A stretch of DNA of 64,000 nt, taken from the NCBI GenBank assembly GCA_002338655.1, contig DDIU01000022.1, positions 149,083 through 213,082 on the forward strand. The letters are read 5' to 3'. The number at the start of each line of letters is the position of its first letter. Positions within the stretch are counted from its first letter, which is position 1. Source of the DNA: Flammeovirgaceae bacterium UBA1842. Lineage in GTDB: Bacteria > Bacteroidota > Bacteroidia > Cytophagales > Cyclobacteriaceae. Of this stretch, positions 17,355 through 27,618 are shown one piece after another. The translations under genes were made by a program, and so were the position numbers. A model generated the notes under the pieces. The model was not told where the DNA came from, did not search any database, and worked only from the letters and a program-made list of their open reading frames with translations.

Positions 17355-20300
17355 ATGAAGAATTTTTTACGATTTTCATTTGCCCTAGTATTCCTGTCAG
17401 GTTCCATCTTAACGATGGCACAGGACAGAGTGGTATCGGGCAAAGTAACTGCTCTGGATGACAATTCTGAACTTCCAGGAGTAAGTGTACTGCTAAAAGG
17501 AACGACAACAGGAACAATTACTGATGTCAACGGAAATTACAAAATTACTGTACCAGACAATGCAGTAATTGTATTTTCTTTTGTGGGGCTGAAGTCTCAA
17601 GAGGTTAGTGTAGGGTCACGCTCAACTATCGACATTCAGATGGAGAGTGATATCAAACAGCTTAGCGAGGTGGTTGTAACAGCAGCGGGTATTGAAGCCA
17701 ATAAACGTGAACTGGGTTATTCTATTCAAAATGTGCAGGCTGACGAGATCATGAAATCAGGAGAAAATAATTTTGTCTCTGCCCTAAGCGGAAAAGTTGC
17801 TGGGGTACAAGTAACGAGCTCAAGTGGGACTCCTGGTGCCGCAGCTCAGATCAGGATTCGGGGAAACAAATCTGTACAGGGCAGTAACGGCCCATTATTT
17901 GTAATTGATGGTGTCCCTATTGACAATTCTACATTTAATACGGCAGATTCCCCTGAAGATGATGTAGCCAATTTAGGTTCTGGAGGAGTTACCAATTCCA
18001 ATAGGGCCATTGATATTAACCCAAGCGATGTGGCTTCTTTAACTGTGCTAAAAGGCCCTGCAGCAACTGTACTTTACGGAATACGTGCAGCTAATGGAGC
18101 AGTAGTGATAACAACCAAGAAGGGTTCACGAAATAGTGCGGCCAAAATCAAGTATTCATTTGGTTATAGTATTGATAAGGTGAACAAATTGCCTGATTTA
18201 CAAACCACTTATGCTCAAGGGGCAGTGGTTGGGGGAGTGCCTACCTTTCAATCTCCTATGACAGGCTCAACCCAAAGTCAAAGCTGGGGGCCGCAAATTT
18301 CTAGTTTGAGATATGCCAATGAACCGTCCATCTGGGATCCAAATGGACTAATAGTTCCTTCCAATGATCCAAGAGCAACAAGTAGGGTAGCAAATTCCTA
18401 TACCAATGCCGAAGATTTCTTTGAAAATGGTACTAATGCTACACATAATTTAAGTGTACAAGGTGGTACAGAAAAGGCTACTTACTTCTTCTCTGTTGGA
18501 CGACTTGATCAAACAGGGATTATGCCAAACAGTAGTTATGGAAGAACGTCTTTTAGAGCGACAACCAGTGCAGAGATTTTCAAGAATTTTACAGCCACAT
18601 TGTCTGCCAATTATATCAATTCAGGAGGCAAAAGGTTACAAAATGGATCTAATACTTCTGGTGTTATGCTCGGTTTGTTAAGAACGACACCATCGTTTGA
18701 TAATAGTGCAGGTTACTTGTTTGAAGATGGTAGTCAAAGAGCTTACAGAGGAGGAAGTATTTATGACAACCCTTACTTTACTGTAAATAAGAACTTTACA
18801 ACAGATGACGTAAACCGTGTTATTGGTTACACTCAGCTTTCTTATGACGCACTACCATGGTTAAATTTTACCTATAGAATAGGTGTAGATACCTATGGTG
18901 ACGACAGGATATTTAGAAATGATGTAGCTTCCTCCAGTGTGCCTGTTGGTCAGGTGATCAACCAAACTATACGAAGTACAGACCTCAATTCTGACCTTTT
19001 AATGACCATTAATAAAGACTTGACTGATAAATTGAGCCTAAGCACAACTATTGGTCATAACTATTATAATAAGGATGTTCATATTAACAGAATTGATGGG
19101 CAAGGGTTAGCCTCACCTGGTTTTTTTAATATTGCCAGTGCTACTGCCGTGAATGTTTCTGAAGGGGTAACCAAAAGACAGCTTTATGGAGTATATGGAA
19201 CAGTTACCTTAAACTATAACAGTGAGATTTTCATTAATATAAGTGGAAGAAATGACTGGTCATCAACTCTACCTGAAGAGAATAACTCTTTCTTTTATCC
19301 AGCCACAAGCATCGGTTGGGATTTTACGCAGACCTTTGGTATTAACAGTACACTGTTTAATTATGGTAAGCTACGGGCTTCTTGGGGTCAAGTGGGTAAC
19401 GATGCACCCTTCGCAGTTACAAATAGTGGATTTAATCAGTCAAGAGTACGAGACGGTTGGACCACTCCACAAGGGGTTATTTTTCCTGCATTGGGGCTAA
19501 ACGCATTCAACCCAAATACTACGTTGGGTAATTCAGAATTGAAAGCAGAAACTACTACAACTATAGAATTTGGTGGTGATTTTCAATTTTTGAATGGTAG
19601 GATAGGGCTGGATGTTACCTACTTTGATGCCACAACTACAGATGCCATTTTGAATGTGACCATTCCAAGTGCCAGTGGATGGCAACAACGAGCTGTAAAC
19701 TCAGCTGAACTGAACAATAAAGGAATTGAAGCAGCGATTTCTGCAAATGTAATTTCCAGTGGCGACTTCAATTATGACATTGGGGTAAATTTTACTCGAA
19801 TTCGTAATACTGTTGAAAAGCTAGCAGAAGGTATCCCATTCATAACGATTGATCCATTTGGTACTCAGCGAATTGCTGAAGGTGAGCCATTTGGGATATT
19901 TTTTGGATCTAGATTTTTAAGAGATAGCAACGGAAATATGGTTATCAATCCTGCTGATGGTATTCCATATGAAGATCCAACTCAAGGAATTGTAGGTGAT
20001 CCAAACCCTGATTTTTTGCTTGGCATTAGAAATACCGTGAGCTATAAGGGCTTGTCTTTAAGTTTCTTGCTGGATATTAGACAGGGTGGAGACGTGTATA
20101 ATGGTACCAAAGGAGTGTTAAACAATTTTGGAGTTGGAGCCGAAACCTTAGACCGAAACGAAACGGTGGTTTTTCCCGGAGTATTGGGTCAGGTACAAAC
20201 AGATGGCTCTGTGGTGGCTACAGAAACGCCAAATACGATAGCAATAGTTAAAGGAGGAACAGATGGAGGTACGAATTTTTATCAAAATTACGGGTTCGTA

Positions 20301-20573
20301 AACCTTACAGAACTTACCATTGAAGATGGATCGTGGGTTAGAATGAGAGATGTATCATTAACTTATGACCTACCTACCAGCATGTTAAGTAAGCTTCCTT
20401 TTAGTGCTGTAAATATTGGCTTTACTGCTAGGAATCTTTTCTTAAAGACTGACTACACAGGGATAGACCCTGAAACCAATCTTACTGGTGACTCAAGTAA
20501 CGTAATAGGCTATGACTATTTTAATAACCCTAACACAAAGAGTTACGGAGTAAACCTCAATATCACATTTTAA
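17355..20573 (+). CDS. SusC/RagA family TonB-linked outer-membrane transporter
   Basis: A 1072-residue protein of typical SusC length. A signal peptide covers about residues 1-22 (ends TMAQD). Next is a CarboxypepD_reg-like domain (GKVTALDDNSELPGVSVLLK to about residue 95), a TonB-box region SEVVVTAAG, a plug domain with IRIRGNKS and LFVIDGVPIDN, and VLKGPAATVLYG. The rest is the 22-strand barrel ending in a C-terminal aromatic strand (NLNITF). It forms the outer-membrane channel closed by the adjacent SusD lipoprotein and energised by TonB. No sigma/anti-sigma pair or hybrid sensor lies beside it. The substrate is unknown. Confidence 0.96.
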   Translation: MKNFLRFSFALVFLSGSILTMAQDRVVSGKVTALDDNSELPGVSVLLKGTTTGTITDVNGNYKITVPDNAVIVFSFVGLKSQEVSVGSRSTIDIQMESDIKQLSEVVVTAAGIEANKRELGYSIQNVQADEIMKSGENNFVSALSGKVAGVQVTSSSGTPGAAAQIRIRGNKSVQGSNGPLFVIDGVPIDNSTFNTADSPEDDVANLGSGGVTNSNRAIDINPSDVASLTVLKGPAATVLYGIRAANGAVVITTKKGSRNSAAKIKYSFGYSIDKVNKLPDLQTTYAQGAVVGGVPTFQSPMTGSTQSQSWGPQISSLRYANEPSIWDPNGLIVPSNDPRATSRVANSYTNAEDFFENGTNATHNLSVQGGTEKATYFFSVGRLDQTGIMPNSSYGRTSFRATTSAEIFKNFTATLSANYINSGGKRLQNGSNTSGVMLGLLRTTPSFDNSAGYLFEDGSQRAYRGGSIYDNPYFTVNKNFTTDDVNRVIGYTQLSYDALPWLNFTYRIGVDTYGDDRIFRNDVASSSVPVGQVINQTIRSTDLNSDLLMTINKDLTDKLSLSTTIGHNYYNKDVHINRIDGQGLASPGFFNIASATAVNVSEGVTKRQLYGVYGTVTLNYNSEIFINISGRNDWSSTLPEENNSFFYPATSIGWDFTQTFGINSTLFNYGKLRASWGQVGNDAPFAVTNSGFNQSRVRDGWTTPQGVIFPALGLNAFNPNTTLGNSELKAETTTTIEFGGDFQFLNGRIGLDVTYFDATTTDAILNVTIPSASGWQQRAVNSAELNNKGIEAAISANVISSGDFNYDIGVNFTRIRNTVEKLAEGIPFITIDPFGTQRIAEGEPFGIFFGSRFLRDSNGNMVINPADGIPYEDPTQGIVGDPNPDFLLGIRNTVSYKGLSLSFLLDIRQGGDVYNGTKGVLNNFGVGAETLDRNETVVFPGVLGQVQTDGSVVATETPNTIAIVKGGTDGGTNFYQNYGFVNLTELTIEDGSWVRMRDVSLTYDLPTSMLSKLPFSAVNIGFTARNLFLKTDYTGIDPETNLTGDSSNVIGYDYFNNPNTKSYGVNLNITF

Positions 20574-20585
20574 AGAAACACAGTT

Positions 20586-21974
20586 ATGAAAAATATATTA
20601 TTTAAAAAAGTTTTGATTTTGGTGTTCACTTTCACTTTTATTACTTCTTGTGAGTTTGGTGACACTAATGTTGATCCGGCAGTACCTACAGATGTGGCCA
20701 TGTCGGCACTTTTACCTTCTGGTGAAGCTGCCATTTCATGGGCCATTGGTGGTGAAATGGTAAGGATCAGTGGGTTGCTTACGCAACAATTTGAAGGTAT
20801 TAATGCCCAACAAGCTGATAATTATCGATATCTTATCAGAGATGCCGATATGGATGGTATGTGGCAAAGGATGTATTTCAATTCTTTAAATACCATAAAC
20901 ATTGTTATTAAGAAGGCCGATGAGCTAAATGCCCCACATTATAAAGGAGTGGCGCAGGTGTTAATGGCATTGGGCATTGCTAATTTAACAGATGCTTTTG
21001 GGGACGTACCTTATACTGATGCTTTTGAGGCCGATGAGGGTAATTTTACACCTACTTATGATACGCAACAGCAATTGTATTCCACCATCATACCCGGTTT
21101 GCTTGATGATGCAATTGTAAATTTGAGCGCTTCTACCAGTGCAGGTGGTAGTCCTGGAGGCGATGATTTGATATATGGTGGTGACCTAACAGCTTGGATT
21201 GATGCCGCCAATTCATTAAAGATGCGTTACACATTCCAATCAGTAAAACAGAATGCAGGTGCTTATGATGTAGCTTTGGCTATGATGCCAAATGTTATTG
21301 CTTCCAATGCAGGTGATTTTGAAATGCTATTTGGGAATGGTGCCAATGAGACCAATCCGCAATATCAGTTTAGCCAAAGTAGGGCAGGAAACATAAAAAT
21401 GGGAGATTACTTCACCAATGTATTTTCCGCCAATGACCCTAGAGGAGAGTTATTCTTGGATGGGCAGTTATTCGAAGAAGGGGAAGGGGATAGTCCAAGT
21501 TACTATGCCAACAGTAATTCACCAGTGGTACTTATGAGTTATGTTGAGATTAAATTTATAGAATCAGAAGCTCAACTCATGAAAAGTGCGTCAGATCCTA
21601 TTGCTGCAAAAGCTGCATTGGATGCAGGTGTTGCTGCGTCCTTTCAAAAAGTAACAGGGGCGGGTACCCCTGCGGCCTACCAAGCTGACCTTGATGCTAG
21701 ATGGGCAGCAGCCACTACGGCAAATGATCAACTTGAGGTCATTATCAATGAAAAATATATAGCATGTTTTTCACAAAGTTTGATTGCGTGGACTGATTAT
21801 AGACGGACAGGATTTCCTGCTCTTACAGTGGTTCCAAATGGGGTAAATGCATTCAATGCAAATGGTGAAATACCAAGAAGACTGCCTTATCCACAAGAGG
21901 AACGTTTGTTGAACCTTAGTAACCTTCCAATTCAGACTCCAAACCTTCAAACAAGGTTTTGGTGGGATCAATAA
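20586..21974 (+). CDS. SusD/RagB family substrate-binding lipoprotein
   Basis: A 462-residue lipoprotein 12 bases after susC. The lipobox ITSC places the lipidated cysteine at residue 22. The sequence belongs to the SusD-like group with motifs NITDAFGDVPYTDAF (as ANLTDAFGDVPY), AANSLKMRY and FIESEAQLM, plus the C-terminal RRLPYPQEE. It binds the substrate at the cell surface and caps the SusC channel. A strong stem-loop follows the stop codon. Confidence 0.95.
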   Translation: MKNILFKKVLILVFTFTFITSCEFGDTNVDPAVPTDVAMSALLPSGEAAISWAIGGEMVRISGLLTQQFEGINAQQADNYRYLIRDADMDGMWQRMYFNSLNTINIVIKKADELNAPHYKGVAQVLMALGIANLTDAFGDVPYTDAFEADEGNFTPTYDTQQQLYSTIIPGLLDDAIVNLSASTSAGGSPGGDDLIYGGDLTAWIDAANSLKMRYTFQSVKQNAGAYDVALAMMPNVIASNAGDFEMLFGNGANETNPQYQFSQSRAGNIKMGDYFTNVFSANDPRGELFLDGQLFEEGEGDSPSYYANSNSPVVLMSYVEIKFIESEAQLMKSASDPIAAKAALDAGVAASFQKVTGAGTPAAYQADLDARWAAATTANDQLEVIINEKYIACFSQSLIAWTDYRRTGFPALTVVPNGVNAFNANGEIPRRLPYPQEERLLNLSNLPIQTPNLQTRFWWDQ

Positions 21975-21989
21975 TAATTTTTTGAAGGT

Positions 21990-22018
21990 AATGGGAGTGA
22001 CCACAAGTCACTCCCATT
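21990..22018 (+). terminator. Stem-loop terminator after susD
   Basis: A perfect 12-bp stem (AATGGGAGTGAC / GTCACTCCCATT, 21990-22001 and 22007-22018) with a five-base loop is followed by TTATATTTA. It probably ends or attenuates susCD transcription before the esterase gene that starts eight bases later. Confidence 0.75.
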
Positions 22019-22025
22019 TATATTT

Positions 22026-23423
22026 ATGAGAATGAAATCAATTATTACACTCCTATTATTGTTTATTTCTCATCTGGTAGTTTCTCAATTTGTAGAAAAA
22101 GGGGCAGTTATCGATTCAATCCACTGCGATTTAAAACCTGAGCAATCCTATGCACTCTATATACCCAGTTACTATGATTCTGCCCTTCAATGGCCAGCAA
22201 TATATGTTTTTGAACCCGCTGCACGTGGGGTACTTCCTGTAACCAAGTTTAAATCAGTAGCAGAAGAATTGGGTTATTTGGTTTTCGCTTCAAACAACTC
22301 AAAAAATGGGTCTTGGGATTTATCCTTTGAATCAGGTGATGCAATGTTTGTGGATACCTTTTCTAAATTCAGTATTGATCCAGATAGAGTGTATACCTCA
22401 GGTTTTTCTGGTGGTTCGAGGGTTGCTTCGGCAGTAGCCGCCATTACTGGAAAAATTAATGGAGTCATAGCTTGTGGTGCCGGTTTTGCGAGTATTGAAG
22501 AATATAAACTACCTAAAAACAGTCCGGTTCTATATGTAGCAATAGTTGGTAATAGGGACATGAATTACCAAGAACATAGGCAACTGGAAGAATCTCTCAA
22601 TGAAAATGGCATCATCAATAATAGAATAATATTTAATGCCGGACATCAATGGCCCTATTCGATGTTTTTGAGAGAAGCTATTTATTGGATAGAACTACAA
22701 TGTTTGAAAAGAGGGCAGCAATCCAGTAAAGGCTATTCAATACAGAGATCTTATGATTTGACTAAAAATAAGGCCGATAGTATTGCTGAAAGTGGTGACT
22801 ATGTATTGGCAGCAGAAACCTATGAAAGGTTGTGGAATGATTATGATGGTTTGCTGGAATTAACAGAACTATCTTCTATCATAGGATCAATCGAAAAAGA
22901 TAAAGAATATAAAAGGCAATCAAAGAAGGCCGAAAGGATCAATGGTCAGGAAGTTAATTTAAGGAAGGAATTGGGTGATGCCTTTACTGAATTGTATTTC
23001 ACTAAATTAAATGTGGGCAATGATTCTACTTTAAAGAGTATGGGCTGGTGGGAAAGAAAAGTGGACTTTTATAAGCGATTGGCAAAAAAGGATGACTTTT
23101 TGACAAGAAATATGGCACTCAGACTGCTTAATTTAATTTGGGCCCGTTCTGCCGAATCAAGCTTTAATTTTATGGCCAATAATGACTATGAAACGGCCCT
23201 TGTATTAAATAAAATATGGCTCTATACAGAACCAAATACCTGGGGCAAATGGAATATGGCCATAATATTGGCATCTATGAATAACCCCGAATTCTATAAA
23301 TACTTACAGGAAGTTATAGATGAGAGCCAACAATTCTCAAAGCAAGCAATATTGAAAACACCTGCATTCAATAATTTTCTGGAAGAGGATAAAATGAAAT
23401 CCCTTCTTAGCCATTTAAATTAG
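22026..23423 (+). CDS. Secreted alpha/beta-hydrolase (esterase-like) with helical C-terminal region
   Basis: A 465-residue protein with a signal peptide (residues 1-about 20, SHLVVSQF). Residues about 30-230 form an alpha/beta-hydrolase domain of the poly-hydroxybutyrate depolymerase/feruloyl-esterase type. The nucleophile motif is GFSGGSR (Ser128), and a candidate catalytic His is in NAGHQWP near residue 211. The C-terminal half is mostly helical and TPR-like, rich in Lys and Glu. The SusC/SusD neighbours suggest it processes an imported or surface-bound ester substrate, but a terminator separates it from susD. Its substrate is not predictable. Confidence 0.7.
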   Translation: MRMKSIITLLLLFISHLVVSQFVEKGAVIDSIHCDLKPEQSYALYIPSYYDSALQWPAIYVFEPAARGVLPVTKFKSVAEELGYLVFASNNSKNGSWDLSFESGDAMFVDTFSKFSIDPDRVYTSGFSGGSRVASAVAAITGKINGVIACGAGFASIEEYKLPKNSPVLYVAIVGNRDMNYQEHRQLEESLNENGIINNRIIFNAGHQWPYSMFLREAIYWIELQCLKRGQQSSKGYSIQRSYDLTKNKADSIAESGDYVLAAETYERLWNDYDGLLELTELSSIIGSIEKDKEYKRQSKKAERINGQEVNLRKELGDAFTELYFTKLNVGNDSTLKSMGWWERKVDFYKRLAKKDDFLTRNMALRLLNLIWARSAESSFNFMANNDYETALVLNKIWLYTEPNTWGKWNMAIILASMNNPEFYKYLQEVIDESQQFSKQAILKTPAFNNFLEEDKMKSLLSHLN

Positions 23424-23448
23424 CAGAGTCCAGCATAGACAAATTTAA

Positions 23449-26412
23449 TTAGAAATTATTCCTGTTTAGCTGAAGTCGCCCAACAGCCGCATCATAGGCC
23501 TCCTCATATTTTTTGGCCAAATCCACCTCACCATTTTGGTAAAGGGCTCTTTGCAGTTCTCCTAGAATAACCAGATTTACCTGAATCTCATAACCTAGGC
23601 TCCCATCACCTTTATCTACCAAATAGTTAACCATTTCTACTGAACGGTCACCGAGAACTTTGGACATCTCAATGGCTTTTTCATTCTCACCAGCAGCAAA
23701 TAATAGTGATAACGTCCTTGAGCTGGAGTAGTCGTAAGGAACGGCTATATCTGGCATTTTTTCAAGGCTGAAAAGCAATGCTTTTCGTGCCTTTTCTTTT
23801 TCGCCTTTGTTCAGTAAGGCCTCAGCAAGTGTGTTGAAACTGCTTCTTTGATTTAAAACAAAGTTTCTGTAATCCTCATTGTAATATACGTTAGGGTTGT
23901 CCAGCTCACGATAATGGAAATTTTCCATGAGGTTTTTATACATCACTTCAGTATCCACATAATCAGATTTGGGATTTGGGTTCTTTATAGGCAATATCCT
24001 AAATGCATTGCCTTCTTGAATAGCCCATTGACTTAAGTCAAAATTGACCTGCTGCATTGAAGTATTGTTAAGATAAATTGGTCGCTCCCAATTGGCAGTG
24101 GCAATATTGTCAAGTATGGCCAAGTCTTTCTTTTCCAGGGCATTCTTGCCTTTTTTAAGGCTAAACACCATATTATCTACCAACAGACTGTCCATTCCTT
24201 CTGGGACAATGCCCAATTTTCTCACTTTTTCCTTATCAATTTTGATTGAAAAAGTTCGACTTGGCACTATATTGGCCGATGGGTAAAGCTTCAATCTTTT
24301 ATCATTATTCTTGAGTAGTTGGAGGTATTGATTGACATCTATCACTTTCACTTTAAGGTCTTCATAAGGCAGATAATCATTTAGTCCACCTTGTTTGTAA
24401 TTAGCCTTAGTCAATGTGAAAGGGAAAGGCTCAGATTCGTAGACCTGACGCATCATTTGACCAATATACCAGTCAGTATTGTAATAGCTCAATACCACCA
24501 CACGTACATCTGTTCTGAAACCCTCAACTTCCTGAACATACCATAAAGGGAAAGTGTCATTATCTCCACCTGTATATAATATAGCATTTGGAGCGACAGA
24601 TGAAAGGAAGTTCTTGGCAGTGTCAACAGAGAAATACCTATGGCTTCTGTTGTGATCATCCCAACCTTGCTGCGCCATAATAACAGGTGCTGATAAACAT
24701 AGGGCCGTTCCTAGAATAGCCCCGAGTTTCTTAGAGCTTACCCTACCTATTGCTTCACCAAGGGCCAGTACCGCAAAACCTATCCAAATTGCAAAAGCAT
24801 AGTAGGATCCTACATATATATAATCCCGCTCCCTGGGTTCTGTAGGGGGTGAATTGAGGTATAGGATTAAAGCCAGTCCAGTTAGAAAGAACAACATAGT
24901 CACTTCTGCAAATTGACGCTTACTTTTGGAGTACTGAAAAAACATTCCGATGATACCTAAAATCAAAGGGATCATAAAAAAGTTATTTCTCCCAGCATTA
25001 TTTGCAAGTTGGGCGGGCACTTTTTGCAAACCTTCAATAGGGCTAAGCCAATTCGCATTCTGGGCGTCACTTTCACGCCCGGCAAAATTCCACATAAAAT
25101 AACGCATATACATCCAGCCCATTTGGTGCTTGAACATAAAGGTCATGTTGTCTATAAATGTGGGTTTTTGCCCTTTTTTCAGGCCAGTTACCTCCATGTA
25201 TTTTTGCACATGCTGCGGGGAGTTACTATACATCCTTGGAAGAAAGGTCGTATGGGCAGGATCATACTCATAACTGAGTTTACGCTCTTCTATTTCATAT
25301 TTGTCCTTACCTTTTACATAGACCGGGTCGCCTTCTTTAGTACCGATAACCTGAGCGGTATAGTATTGACCTTTAAGTAAAGGACGGCTTCCATACTGCT
25401 CACGTTTCAAGTATTTTACAAATGACATCACATCAGACGGGTCATTTTCATTGATGGGAGTATTGTAGTTGGACCGAATGACCACAAGGGCATAAGAAGA
25501 GTAACCTATTAGGATAAATGCCAATCCGAGTAAAGAAGTATTGAGGATTGGTTTTTGTTTTTTGTTTGAATAAATAATGCCCCAAATTAACGCCCCAATA
25601 ATAGCGGTGCCAATGAATAACGCTCCTGAACCAAAGGGAAGGCCGAGGGTATTTACAAAAAATATTTCAAAGCTACCTGCTAATGATGGCAGGCCAGGTA
25701 TTATAATATTGTTGATCAAAATCAATATGAAAGCACTTACCCCCATGGTGGCAATTATTCCCCAAGCGGTAGGTTCTTTATATTTTTTGAAATAATAAAT
25801 AAGCCCCAATGCCGGGATGGTAACAAGATTAAGCAGGTGAACCCCAATAGAAAGACCCATCATATAGGCAATCAATATAAGCCAACGGTTAGCACGGCTT
25901 TCATCCTCCACCAAATCCCATTTCAAAATAGCCCAAATAACGAAGGCAGTGAAGAAGGATGACAACGCATAAACTTCGGCTTCAACAGCAGAAAACCAAA
26001 ACGAGTCAGAAAATGTATAAGACAAGGCACCAACGGCAGAAGCACCGATGATCAAGATGGATTGAGGTACTGTGATATCCTCTACAGATCTTAGCCCCAA
26101 CAGCTTTCTTGAGAACATGGAAATAGTCCAGAATAAAAACAAAATGGTGAATCCACTGGCTAATACACTGATCATATTGATCCAATGTGCTACCTCTGTA
26201 ACGTCACCTAAGGCCAAAAAGGAAAATAAACGACCTAGAAGCAGAAATAAAGGGGCACCTGGAGGATGCGGAACCATTAATTTGTATGAAGCGGCTATGA
26301 ATTCACCACAATCCCAGAAACTGGCGGTTTGTTCTGCAGTAATCAAATACACTAAAGTGGCGATACCAAAGACTGACCAGCCCCCTATGTTGTTTATTCT
26401 ATTAAATTTCAT
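23449..26412 (-). CDS. GT117/DUF2723 membrane glycosyltransferase
   Basis: A 987-residue protein. The N-terminal half has about 12 membrane segments and begins with the DUF2723 signature ASFWDCGEFIAASYKLMVPHPPGAPL, which carries the conserved acidic residues of the family. The later part is soluble, with a periplasmic domain starting near GGDNDTFPLWYVQEVEG and TPR-like helices at the C terminus (TLAEALLNKGEKEKARKAL). The family is related to protein O-mannosyltransferases and is widespread in Bacteroidota. The exact acceptor is unknown. It is convergent with the esterase gene, with 25 bases between them. Confidence 0.9.
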   Translation of the reverse strand: MKFNRINNIGGWSVFGIATLVYLITAEQTASFWDCGEFIAASYKLMVPHPPGAPLFLLLGRLFSFLALGDVTEVAHWINMISVLASGFTILFLFWTISMFSRKLLGLRSVEDITVPQSILIIGASAVGALSYTFSDSFWFSAVEAEVYALSSFFTAFVIWAILKWDLVEDESRANRWLILIAYMMGLSIGVHLLNLVTIPALGLIYYFKKYKEPTAWGIIATMGVSAFILILINNIIIPGLPSLAGSFEIFFVNTLGLPFGSGALFIGTAIIGALIWGIIYSNKKQKPILNTSLLGLAFILIGYSSYALVVIRSNYNTPINENDPSDVMSFVKYLKREQYGSRPLLKGQYYTAQVIGTKEGDPVYVKGKDKYEIEERKLSYEYDPAHTTFLPRMYSNSPQHVQKYMEVTGLKKGQKPTFIDNMTFMFKHQMGWMYMRYFMWNFAGRESDAQNANWLSPIEGLQKVPAQLANNAGRNNFFMIPLILGIIGMFFQYSKSKRQFAEVTMLFFLTGLALILYLNSPPTEPRERDYIYVGSYYAFAIWIGFAVLALGEAIGRVSSKKLGAILGTALCLSAPVIMAQQGWDDHNRSHRYFSVDTAKNFLSSVAPNAILYTGGDNDTFPLWYVQEVEGFRTDVRVVVLSYYNTDWYIGQMMRQVYESEPFPFTLTKANYKQGGLNDYLPYEDLKVKVIDVNQYLQLLKNNDKRLKLYPSANIVPSRTFSIKIDKEKVRKLGIVPEGMDSLLVDNMVFSLKKGKNALEKKDLAILDNIATANWERPIYLNNTSMQQVNFDLSQWAIQEGNAFRILPIKNPNPKSDYVDTEVMYKNLMENFHYRELDNPNVYYNEDYRNFVLNQRSSFNTLAEALLNKGEKEKARKALLFSLEKMPDIAVPYDYSSSRTLSLLFAAGENEKAIEMSKVLGDRSVEMVNYLVDKGDGSLGYEIQVNLVILGELQRALYQNGEVDLAKKYEEAYDAAVGRLQLNRNNF

Positions 26413-26870
26413 CGGAATGCTTCTATTAAATTTTGAATGGCGAAATTAACGAACAATGTACAATTAACCATATTTCTTTAGGGATCGTGTCAACAGTGTT
26501 CGTGTAATACAAACAAATGAGTCGAAATTTAGGAGTCCTTCCACCCTCTGAGCCCCTCCAGCATAGGAAAAGCTACAAGGAAGTTAGTGTGGTTGAATGT
26601 TTGTTTATTGCTTATTGGCAGAATTTTCATCGAAAGCTGTCCCCCTCTTTGAGAGGGATGGTGGAGTTTGAGATGAGAATAGAAGGTTCGGGAATCTATA
26701 CTTGTTGGAGCTTTTTGCACTTTTTTACCAAAAGTGAATTTGTAGGTATTTTCCACCCCCTACCCCCGCCAGCGGGGGAAATCCATACGAATAAAAGCAT
26801 CAGCATTATAAATAGTTGCCACAAAGCTAAAAGGCAAGCTGTCCCGTTCTCTGAGAGGGTTGGAAGAGCT
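26413..26870. repeat. Gene-free gap with REP-like hairpins
   Basis: No convincing gene occupies this 458-bp gap; the frames present are low-complexity shadows. It holds three hairpin units. Two share the block AAGCTGTCCC...GAGAGGG: 26634-26657 with stem CCCTCT/AGAGGG at 26643-26657, and 26836-26859 with a weaker stem. The third is a perfect 7-bp GC-rich stem CCCCCGC-CA-GCGGGGG at 26763-26778, inside CCACCCCCTACCCCCGCC. A related CCACCCTCTGAGCCCC block begins near 26541. These resemble dispersed palindromic elements found between genes in other Bacteroidota. Confidence 0.65.
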
Positions 26871-27503
26871 TTACTTATAGATCAAAACATAAAACCCCAA
26901 CCAAAGAAAGAAGAACAGCACGTAGGAAGAGAATACTATTGCATAAGCAATACTTTTCTTTTTACCGGCAACGGTATGGATACCATATACCAAAATGAAC
27001 CAATAAATGATTTCGAAAATATTGAGTGCCTTCAATGGATAAAAAGCAGCAGCCGGTAAGCTGTAAGTATCGAACAGTGTAATCAGTGACAATGGATAAA
27101 AAGCCCTGATGTCATAAATATTGGGGTCTGTAAAGACGAAAAGAAACCAGCAGATTTTTAAAAACTCTGGAATTAGGAAAAGAGTCTCGGAGATCATCAC
27201 GATTTTCCAAGTGTCATTAAATGTGATTTTATAGCCATACATGAAACAACCTATCCAAATAATGAAACTTATTATAGTGAATTTTACCAGATAGACTACC
27301 GGTATCGTAAAATACTGCAGGGCATTGACTGCATGAAATGCTCCCATTTCCCCACGCCCCTCTAGTATTTCAAAGGCAACGGTTGCATTTTCTACAAAGG
27401 TCTTTTTTACAACAAGCAGCGTTAACGTGGTCAGGCATAACATCAAAAAATACTTCCAGGTACTTACATCATATATGCCTTTGGACTCCAATTGATCATT
27501 CAT
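26871..27503 (-). CDS. Six-to-seven-helix membrane protein of unknown function
   Basis: A 210-residue integral membrane protein with hydrophobic segments near residues 18-36, 62-88, 100-118, 135-150, 160-178 and 185-208. The topology and the NDTWKIVMISETLFLIPE region are reminiscent of Yip1-type membrane proteins, but the match is weak. No catalytic motif is visible. It is divergent from the TPR gene at 27619. Confidence 0.65.
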   Translation of the reverse strand: MNDQLESKGIYDVSTWKYFLMLCLTTLTLLVVKKTFVENATVAFEILEGRGEMGAFHAVNALQYFTIPVVYLVKFTIISFIIWIGCFMYGYKITFNDTWKIVMISETLFLIPEFLKICWFLFVFTDPNIYDIRAFYPLSLITLFDTYSLPAAAFYPLKALNIFEIIYWFILVYGIHTVAGKKKSIAYAIVFSSYVLFFFLWLGFYVLIYK

Positions 27504-27618
27504 GATGGAAAATTAGTCAATAGATTGATAAGTTTCAGCTCCATTTACGTTACTATATTGCCGATCAATAATTGTGGCTTTGTATTTGGTCTCAAGCACG
27601 TAAATTATTGATAGCTTT

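Noticed and set aside
26517..27059. A 180-codon plus-strand frame in the repeat gap and opposite the membrane gene
   Set aside because: It runs through palindromic repeats and the antisense of a membrane gene, has no family resemblance, and its composition is non-coding.
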